From Ulota crispa (Eukaryota > Streptophyta > Bryopsida > Orthotrichales > Orthotrichaceae): DNA of 64,000 nucleotides. The notes below the pieces were generated by a model that ran no database searches, had not been told where the DNA came from, and saw nothing but the letters and a program-made list of their open reading frames with translations. Below, piece by piece: positions 56,341 through 64,000 of the stretch. A program made the translations under genes and the position numbers. The stretch spans positions 2,754,789 to 2,818,788 of the forward strand of contig OY987242.1 of the NCBI GenBank assembly GCA_963920765.1, given 5' to 3'. Position 1 is the first letter of the stretch, and the number at the start of each line of letters is the position of its first letter.

Positions 56341-56760
56341 AAGATGGGAATTGATATGTGTACCACACCCTTCCAATTACTATACCACACCACGATGTAA
56401 ATTTTAGATTTCTACCATCAAAAAGCTGAATTTGAAAATTTTGAATTCAAATTTGGATTTAGAGACCATGGTATTGTCTAGAACCATAAAAAAAAGTTGC
56501 AATTCAACAACACCCAATGAAAAAGTTTAGTTAGGGAGAAAATTGTTAATTTTACTTTCATTTGTAAAAAAAGATAAGCTTTTTCATTGGGTGTTGTTGA
56601 ATTGCAACATTTTTTATGGTCCTAGACAATATCATGGTCTCTAAGTCCAAATTTGAATTCAAATTTCTCAAACTCAAATTTTTGATGGTAGAAATCTAAA
56701 ATTTACCCCGAGGGTGTGGTACAGTAGTTCAAAGGGTGTGATTCACATATTAATGCCCTT
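56341..56760. repeat. Palindromic MITE, family M, copy 3 (nested in CACTA copy 1)
   Basis: Starts near GGGAATTGATATGTGTACC and ends ATTCACATATTAATGCCC. Same foldback structure as the copies at 3617-4037 and 4044-4891. Also present at the corresponding place in the inverted CACTA copy (59862-60281). Confidence 0.8.
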
Positions 56761-57452
56761 AAAAAATATCCAAAACTATTCAAAAGTCCATAGAATTTTG
56801 ATTTTATAATTGCAAGGTTTTAATTCCTTAACCTTTCATGACTTCATGTTATCTGAAGCTATCAAACTATGGAGGCTATTTTAACAAAATGAGGTTCTTT
56901 TTACAAAAACTAGCACTAAATAATAATTATTAATGAATCCAACCTTTGCCTACAACAATCTTTATGAGATTTGTGAATTCCAAAAAAAATTTATAAACAA
57001 AATCAAAAGGATGGAAATAAACAATTTATTTAAAATTTCTAAACACCTTTTCTGATTTTAGTTCATAACTTTTGATAAAAAGATTGAAATCCAAAAAACA
57101 TTGTTGGAGGTGAAAGTAAAATACATTTACCAACTTTTCTTAGTTCTAAGTTTTTTGAAAAAAAATCCTTTAATGGGCGGAAATAGCCTTCAAAGTCTAC
57201 TGGATTCTTAAAGACATGAACATTTAATGTACAAATAGAATCAAGATACCAATGTGTGCATGTGTATTTGCACATTCTCTAGTGGTCTTTGAGAATGTGC
57301 TAAAGTTGTGGAGTATGAGGAAAGAGGTGGACGGTTCAAACCCCACTATCGGCAGCTGCCCGGCGGCCAGGGCAGATGCTTGTCTTCTAAAAACTTCACA
57401 TTTTCGTAAATTAAAAACAAATTCTATGAAAAAAAAATTTAAAATTGAAAAG

Positions 57453-58232
57453 AAATAGAATTGGACAAAATAAAATACGTAATAGAAATCAACAACAAAT
57501 TAATAGAAAACTGTAAATAATCAACAGAAAATCAACAGAAAAGTACCCAAATCAACTTGACCAAATTCACAGAAAAAATCAACAGTATTTGGTTGATATA
57601 CTGTTGATTTTGTGCTGAATTTTCTATTAGTGTAAGTAATGCGTGATGTTTACATTAAAATATTCTAAAGTGACTTCTATATTAATGGAAGTTTGTAGTA
57701 CTAGCATGAGTACTAGCAATATGATAGCAACAAACTTTTTTCAATAGTGAAAGTTAGAACATGACATGGTGCTAAAACAAATGCTGAACTTGGAAGCCAT
57801 TCACACAAATGAACTCTAACTCTGTTGTAGTACTTTCTTTTCTATTAAAGAAAAAAAACCTATTAGAAACATACACAAGTGAATTATAAATGTTCACTTC
57901 AAATCAACCTATCTCCTCAACAAATACTTACAATGGATAGGTTGTATATTTTGTGGATTGTTGAAAAGATGAATATCTTTAACCTTTGAACATCTAAGCG
58001 TGCTGCAACCACTAGTAGAAAATTCAGCACAAAATCACCAGTATATCAACCAAATACTGTTGATTTTTTCTGTGAATTTGGTCAAGTTGATTTGGGTACT
58101 TTTCTGTTGATTTTCTGTTGATTATTTACAGTTTTCTATTAATTTGTTGTTGATTTCTATTACGTATTTTATTTTGTCCAATTCTATTTCTTTTCAATTT
58201 TAAATTTTTTTTTCATAGAATTTGTTTTTAAT
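57453..58232 (+). repeat. 780-bp exact duplicate flanking the N gap, left
   Basis: Identical, as far as I can read, to 58433-59212 at a constant offset of 980 bases (780 of sequence plus 200 N). It contains the end of CACTA copy 1, a 377-bp spacer and the start of CACTA copy 2. This pattern is that of two overlapping contig ends left unmerged. Confidence 0.9.
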
Positions 58233-58432
58233 NNNNNNNNNNNNNNNNNNNNNNNNNNNNNNNNNNNNNNNNNNNNNNNNNNNNNNNNNNNNNNNNNNNN
58301 NNNNNNNNNNNNNNNNNNNNNNNNNNNNNNNNNNNNNNNNNNNNNNNNNNNNNNNNNNNNNNNNNNNNNNNNNNNNNNNNNNNNNNNNNNNNNNNNNNNN
58401 NNNNNNNNNNNNNNNNNNNNNNNNNNNNNNNN
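58233..58432. other. Assembly gap, 200 N
   Basis: A run of exactly 200 N, a conventional placeholder length. The flanking 780-bp duplicates suggest that the true gap is zero or negative in size. Confidence 0.98.
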
Positions 58433-59212
58433 AAATAGAATTGGACAAAATAAAATACGTAATAGAAATCAACAACAAATTAATAGAAAACTGTAAATAA
58501 TCAACAGAAAATCAACAGAAAAGTACCCAAATCAACTTGACCAAATTCACAGAAAAAATCAACAGTATTTGGTTGATATACTGTTGATTTTGTGCTGAAT
58601 TTTCTATTAGTGTAAGTAATGCGTGATGTTTACATTAAAATATTCTAAAGTGACTTCTATATTAATGGAAGTTTGTAGTACTAGCATGAGTACTAGCAAT
58701 ATGATAGCAACAAACTTTTTTCAATAGTGAAAGTTAGAACATGACATGGTGCTAAAACAAATGCTGAACTTGGAAGCCATTCACACAAATGAACTCTAAC
58801 TCTGTTGTAGTACTTTCTTTTCTATTAAAGAAAAAAAACCTATTAGAAACATACACAAGTGAATTATAAATGTTCACTTCAAATCAACCTATCTCCTCAA
58901 CAAATACTTACAATGGATAGGTTGTATATTTTGTGGATTGTTGAAAAGATGAATATCTTTAACCTTTGAACATCTAAGCGTGCTGCAACCACTAGTAGAA
59001 AATTCAGCACAAAATCACCAGTATATCAACCAAATACTGTTGATTTTTTCTGTGAATTTGGTCAAGTTGATTTGGGTACTTTTCTGTTGATTTTCTGTTG
59101 ATTATTTACAGTTTTCTATTAATTTGTTGTTGATTTCTATTACGTATTTTATTTTGTCCAATTCTATTTCTTTTCAATTTTAAATTTTTTTTTCATAGAA
59201 TTTGTTTTTAAT
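58433..59212 (+). repeat. 780-bp exact duplicate flanking the N gap, right
   Basis: Second copy of 57453-58232. Annotation of the CACTA copy boundaries uses this copy for the inverted element and the left one for the direct element. Confidence 0.9.
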
Positions 59213-61891
59213 TTACGAAAATGTGAAGTTTTTAGAAGACAAGCATCTGCCCTGGCCGCCGGGCAGCTGCCGATAGTGGGGTTTGAACCGTCCACCTCTT
59301 TCCTCATACTCCACAACTTTAGCACATTCTCAAAGACCACTAGAGAATGTGCAAATACACATGCACACATTGGTATCTTGATTCTATTTGTACATTAAAT
59401 GTTCATGTCTTTAAGAATCCAGTAGACTTTGAAGGCTATTTCCGCCCATTAAAGGATTTTTTTTCAAAAAACTTAGAACTAAGAAAAGTTGGTAAATGTA
59501 TTTTACTTTCACCTCCAACAATGTTTTTTGGATTTCAATCTTTTTATCAAAAGTTATGAACTAAAATCAGAAAAGGTGTTTAGAAATTTTAAATAAATTG
59601 TTTATTTCCATCCTTTTGATTTTGTTTATAAATTTTTTTTGGAATTCACAAATCTCATAAAGATTGTTGTAGGCAAAGGTTGGATTCATTAATAATTATT
59701 ATTTAGTGCTAGTTTTTGTAAAAAGAACCTCATTTTGTTAAAATAGCCTCCATAGTTTGATAGCTTCAGATAACATGAAGTCATGAAAGGTTAAGGAATT
59801 AAAACCTTGCAATTATAAAATCAAAATTCTATGGACTTTTGAATAGTTTTGGATATTTTTTAAGGGCATTAATATGTGAATCACACCCTTTGAACTACTG
59901 TACCACACCCTCGGGGTAAATTTTAGATTTCTACCATCAAAAATTTGAGTTTGAGAAATTTGAATTCAAATTTGGACTTAGAGACCATGATATTGTCTAG
60001 GACCATAAAAAATGTTGCAATTCAACAACACCCAATGAAAAAGCTTATCTTTTTTTACAAATGAAAGTAAAATTAACAATTTTCTCCCTAACTAAACTTT
60101 TTCATTGGGTGTTGTTGAATTGCAACTTTTTTTTATGGTTCTAGACAATACCATGGTCTCTAAATCCAAATTTGAATTCAAAATTTTCAAATTCAGCTTT
60201 TTGATGGTAGAAATCTAAAATTTACATCGTGGTGTGGTATAGTAATTGGAAGGGTGTGGTACACATATCAATTCCCATCTTTTAAAGCTTATAAAAATAT
60301 TTTATAAGATTGTTTTTTTTTAATTCATTTGGTTAGTAATAGAAGGAAAAATACTAAAAATACCCTTTAAGTCTTTCAAAATATCAAGTTTACTCCGAAA
60401 ATATGTGAAATATAAAAAATAGTCTTTATTTTTTGTAGGAATATCAATTGTACTCCTATTATTTTGGAAAATTAATAAAATAGCTCTTCTATTTTGAAAT
60501 GTTAAATATATCCTTGTGTTATTTGAAATGTAAAAATCACCTTTGGTTTCTTGTAAGAATTTGCATTAAACTATACACTTGGTTATCATGTAACACAAAG
60601 ATATTTTTGGTACTTTTAATCCTTAAGGGACATATGATTTCTTCAAAGAATTGAGGAGCATCTTTTATATTTGTTTGTAAAGAAATTTTGGTATTTAAAA
60701 CAGCAAAATGTTGTACTTTTTATATAAAATTTTGTTGAATTAGTGAAGTTGTGTCCAAAAGTGTCCAGATCAACAGAAAATTATTAATTTTTTTGTTATT
60801 ATGGTCATGTTTTTACTTGACTTTAAAGGCTGCTAATTTTAAATCTTACCAAATTGTAAAAAGTAAAGAAAATAAAACCAGTCAATGTACACTCAAACTT
60901 CTAAAAGATTCTGTTTTTTTTTGAAAACTTCTTTTATTTTTTAAAACTTCAAAAAAATTTAATGAGGTCCAAAAAGATTTTAGAAAGATTTCAAAAACAA
61001 ACCTAAACTATTGTGATAGTCTTTTTGTTAAAAATATTTTAAAGTATTTTGATGAATTACAAAAAGATTCCTAAAGGACTCTAATTCAATCTAAGAGATT
61101 CTATTTCTATAAGTATTTTGAAGTACTTTAACAAATTTCATAAAGATTTTAAAAAGATTCTCAAAGATTCCAAAAAGGTTCTTGAAAATTCTCAGAGTTT
61201 TTCAAAGATTTTTTGAATTTCAAAAAAGATTCCCAAAAGATTCCCAAAGATTTCCAAAGATTCTTAAAGATTCTCAAAGCTTCTCAAAGCTTCTCAAAGC
61301 TTCTCAAAGCTTCTAGGAAGATTCCAAGATTATTCATAAAGATTTTCAAAAATTCTCAAAAAAATTCAAAATTCCTAGAACATTTCCAAAGATTCTCAAA
61401 TATTCTCACAAATTCTCAAAGATTCCTAAAAGATTTTCAAAGATTTTCAAAGATTCTCAAAGATTCTCAAAGATTCTCAATTGTTCTCAAACATTCTCAA
61501 AGATTCCAAAATACTTGAAAAGATTCTCAAAGATTCCTAAAAGATTCTCAAAGATTCTCAAAGATTCCTAAAAGATTCTCAAAGATTCTCAAAGATTCCT
61601 AAAAGATTCTCAAATCTCAAAAAGATTCTTAAATATTCTTAAAAATCTTGAAAAGATTTGTAATGATTTCCAAAAGATTCTTGAAGATTCTTAAAGATTC
61701 ACAAAAAATTCCCAGAAGATCCTCCAAAGATTCCAAAATTTCTGTTGATTTAGATAATGATGTCCAAATCAATAAAACGTATTTAGTTTTTTGTAGAGTT
61801 CAGTTAAATTAGTCAATTAGCGTGGGCAAGTGCCCAAATCAACAAGAATCTATTGGTTTTCTGTTGTTTTGGAAGGAGTTTTCTACTAGTG
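58990..61891 (-). mobile_element. CACTA element, copy 2 (inverted)
   Basis: Inverse of 54730-57632 with almost the same length. On the plus strand it runs from CACTAGTAGAAAATTCAGC to GGAGTTTTCTACTAGTG. It carries the same nested MITE, the same subterminal array and the same short frame (59164-59370, identical to 57252-57458). No transposase. Confidence 0.85.
59862..60281. repeat. Palindromic MITE, family M, copy 4 (nested in CACTA copy 2)
   Basis: Same element at the same internal position as in CACTA copy 1, so the MITE inserted before the CACTA copies separated. Confidence 0.8.
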
Positions 61892-62344
61892 TTAGCCCCT
61901 ATTGGTGATTTACTTATAGTATTTTGTGCAAATCCTCCCATTCCAAGGGTGCAATAATTCTCAAAAAAGTATGACAATGATGTCCACAAATCAAAGGGAT
62001 AATCACAATTTTTGAAAATAGGGGGCTTCAAACATCAATTTTTTTAGGTGACTCATGTTGCGATTCACCTCTGTGAATTTGCTAATGAACCGTGAGGTGA
62101 CTCACCATTGGACTTCACTCGTAATGTGATCCACGTGAGGAGTGAATTTCAGAAACTCACTTTCGTGACTTTGGTGGGTTCATTCACTTGCGTCCTCAAA
62201 CCCCAAAACTTCTTTTGCAGAAACTTCCACAAACTCACAAGTGTCTCAAACTTTGCGCGTGCGAGGGAACAAATACAATTCACTAGCGAGCGGAGATCCT
62301 GTGAGGTGAGAAGTTTGAAGGCCAGATTTTATGTTTGAAACCCC
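61892..62344. other. Intergenic, no gene seen
   Basis: Many short repeats of GTGACTCA / TCACTT type occur at 62048-62200, without a clear period. No gene supported. Confidence 0.45.
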
Positions 62345-62668
62345 CTAAGGTAGGAACACCCATAAGCGTCAATGTCCCCATAATCGTCACCTCTGAAATC
62401 TTGGGAAATCTGTGGAAATGAATAGATGCAATGACAAAGATGTACAATATGTGAACATGAAATCCTAAAAGTGATTATGGGTGCAATGACAATTTGCTCT
62501 TTAAAAATTCACAACTTATTCTCAAAATATCCAAATAATACATTTAAAAGTGCAAACTTATTTTTTTTCTGTTCCTAATAAGACCCTATGATTTGTTATT
62601 TTTTTATTAATAGTCATCATGTTCAAAACTAAACCCTTAGTTTTTGACGTTTATGGGTGCTCCTACCG
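62345..62668. mobile_element. TA-flanked MITE, family C, copy 2
   Basis: Begins TAAGGTAGGAACACCCATAA and ends TTATGGGTGCTCCTACCGTA. The interior closely follows the copy at 11852-12208 (AATGAATAGATG, CAATATCCAAATAATACATT-type blocks) but lacks the expanded 18-bp repeat. It lies about 450 bp upstream of the VPS32 start codon. Confidence 0.8.
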
Positions 62669-63121
62669 TAATGAGAGCGCTCGTTTTTGACAACAGGATT
62701 ATGCCCGGGGTATCCTAGGTGCGGGTATGATGACACCGGGTAAAAGAAGCGCGTATCAGGTAGTCAGGTACCCGTCCAGTTACCAACCGATGGCCGGCGG
62801 GCCGGGGAAGGCCGGGTGGGAGCAATATTTTTCTCGGTCTGCCCAGGGCCCAGGCACAGCACTGCCCAGCACATACACATTTTCTCTGAGAGAAGGCAGA
62901 GGGGGTATCGTCTTCCCTCGGCGAAGGCACCGGCCATTGTCCAGGTCCTCGAATTCCCGGCGTTGTTGCAACGCTTTTTGCATCCTCGCATCTCCTGTAG
63001 AGCACACACACACACCAGTAGCACACAATCACCCTTGCGGTAGCATCAATCGATACGCCCACGTCTGTAGCACGTTTCGTCTTTCACATCCGAGGGTTTG
63101 ATCGGCACCCGCAATTTCACC
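62669..63121 (+). promoter_or_regulatory. Promoter and 5' leader region of VPS32
   Basis: GC-rich sequence between the MITE and the VPS32 start codon, with a short CA repeat at 63004-63015. The open frames seen on both strands overlap each other and are not conserved-looking. No TATA box is obvious; a TATA-less housekeeping promoter is likely. Confidence 0.4.
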
Positions 63122-64000
63122 ATGTTTTCAAGGATATTCGGGAAGCCTAAGGAGGAGGTCTCCACCCTCTCCACGCTCGACAAGCTCAATGAGGTCAGCC
63201 CTGCTCCTGGATTTGGTGAAGAGAGTTTTCGGTGTGTTTCGGTATATGTTTTTCAGGTTTGACGTAGTTAGGGTTTGGGTGAATCGCGGGGGTTTGATTT
63301 GGTTGCTTCATTTCTGGTTGGGGCAGACGCTGGAGATGTTGGAGAAAAAGGAGAAAGTGTTGCAGAAGAAGATAGCTATGGAGATCGAAAAGGCTAAGGA
63401 GTTTTCCCGGGTGAAGAACAAGCGAGGTAAGGACGAGCAGCTCGGTGTCGGTGTGCTTTGAGCATGTTTTCTTTTGGATAAATTCGTGTGGAAAATTGGG
63501 ATGCTGACGATGGGCGCTTTTTTGCTTGGGTGTTGGCAGCTGCGATTCAGTGTTTGAAACGCAAGAAGTTGTATGAAGTGCAAGTAGAACAGTTGGGTAA
63601 TTTCCAATTGCGTATCCATGACCAGGTAAACACTTTTTTATTTCATATTGCCTGTCGAGAGCAAAATTGATTCCTCGAATTCTCTCCCTACGTAAATTCT
63701 CGTATAATTCGGAAAGCTTTGACCTAATAGTCGATTTATATGTATTCATTTGTGGTTTTCTCTACGCAGATGATTATGCTAGAGGGTGCCAAGGCAACAA
63801 CCGAAACTGTGGATGCCCTGCGGAGTGGCGCTTCAGCTATGAAGGCCATCCAGAAAGCCACGTATGATTCTTCTTGTCTTTTCTGGTCTTTGTTACAATT
63901 ATCTGAGTCTCTTTGTAAGTAGCCATCGGTTTGTATTTGCGATTATGCTTACGTCTTGGCTACGTTTTAGAATTCGTTTATAGGTCTCGAAGGGGCACGT
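63122..64000 (+). CDS. VPS32: ESCRT-III subunit VPS32/SNF7 (CHMP4), 5' part
   Basis: Four exons with consistent phase: 63122-63193, 63327-63426, 63540-63625, 63770-63861; the gene continues past the window end. The 116 complete codons match plant SNF7/VPS32: MFSRIFGKPKEE, TLEMLEKKEKVLQKK, AAIQCLKRKKLYE, EQLGNFQLRIHDQ, MIMLEGAKATTETVDALRSG, AMKAIQKAT. These form helices 1-3 of the ESCRT-III core: a basic hairpin that binds membrane and polymerises. VPS32 is the main filament former of ESCRT-III on endosomes, driving inward vesicle budding and multivesicular body formation before VPS4 disassembles it. The C-terminal acidic part and MIM motif are outside the window. The start is the first ATG of the leader-exon frame and gives the expected N-terminus. 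All four donors and three acceptors visible are GT-AG. Confidence 0.93.

Larger units (their letters stand above)
54730..57632 (+). mobile_element. CACTA element, copy 1 (non-autonomous)
   Basis: The ends are CACTAGTAGAAAA and TTTTCTATTAGTG, the classic terminus of plant CACTA (En/Spm) DNA transposons. Subterminal sequence is a long array of GAGAATCTTT-like units (about 54895-55480), where CACTA transposases bind in known elements. There is no transposase frame; the only frame of note is 57252-57458, with no domain. A palindromic family M MITE is nested at 56341-56760. Length 2,903 bp, against 2,902 bp for the inverted copy at 58990-61891. Confidence 0.85.

Noticed and set aside
57290..57350. 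GGTTCAAACCC resembling a tRNA B box, hinting at a tRNA gene or SINE
   Set aside because: No acceptor stem or proper T-arm pairing could be drawn and the A box is poor; the sequence is interior to the CACTA element and repeated in its twin.
62715..63101. Overlapping frames of 75-124 codons before VPS32
   Set aside because: All six frames are partly open because of GC-rich sequence; none shows a motif and the interval is the expected promoter and leader.

Overview
The window looks like nuclear DNA of a land plant. The evidence is an EXORDIUM/PHI-1 family gene, a plant-type patatin-like acyl hydrolase, a plant-type SNF7/VPS32 ESCRT-III gene, GT-AG introns of roughly 90 to 1300 bp, a chromodomain Ty3/gypsy retrotransposon and CACTA elements with a typical plant terminus. 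A bryophyte or other seed-free plant is my guess; the sequence alone does not settle it. Non-genic DNA is AT-rich and genes sit in short GC-richer islands.

Layout. 1-3022: decayed 3' part of a chromovirus (gypsy) element. 3617-4891: two palindromic MITEs, one split by a nested insertion with a TA target duplication. 5000-7200: gene-poor, with weak coding-like remnants. 8286-9620: intact single-exon EXORDIUM-like gene. 11852-14232: a TA-flanked MITE and a 1.45 kb near-perfect palindrome. 14730-23680: two copies of a small glycine-rich, single-membrane-segment gene, head to head on opposite strands, with repeats between them. 23987-33000: mostly repeats, dominated by one family of TTAA-bounded elements. 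34122-39151: an eight-exon patatin-like gene whose exon frames join to 592 residues, followed by a truncated copy at 39608-39948. 41104-43518, minus strand: a five-exon gene for a basic, repeat-containing 492-residue protein. 45823-54535: further TTAA-bounded elements. 54730-61891: two nearly identical CACTA elements in inverted orientation, interrupted by a 200-base N gap whose flanks carry the same 780 bases (an apparent assembly artefact). 62345-62668: a second copy of the 11.85 kb MITE. 63122-end: the first four exons of VPS32/SNF7.

The genes do not form an operon or pathway. They are independent plant genes for cell-surface growth signalling (EXORDIUM-like), lipid hydrolysis (patatin-like) and endosomal membrane remodelling (VPS32), plus two genes of unknown role.

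The most unusual content is the repeat landscape. At least 14 elements with both ends, and one orphan end, lie between 18.8 and 54.5 kb. They begin and end at TTAA (or a one- or two-base variant), share a terminal core TTAACCCCTAAAGGCCCA, and fall into about 250, 550-750 and 900-950 bp classes plus one of 1.56 kb. Neighbours sometimes share a single TTAA. That terminus and target preference resemble the piggyBac superfamily, which is unexpected in a land plant. No transposase is visible. No CRISPR, rRNA or convincing tRNA gene was seen.
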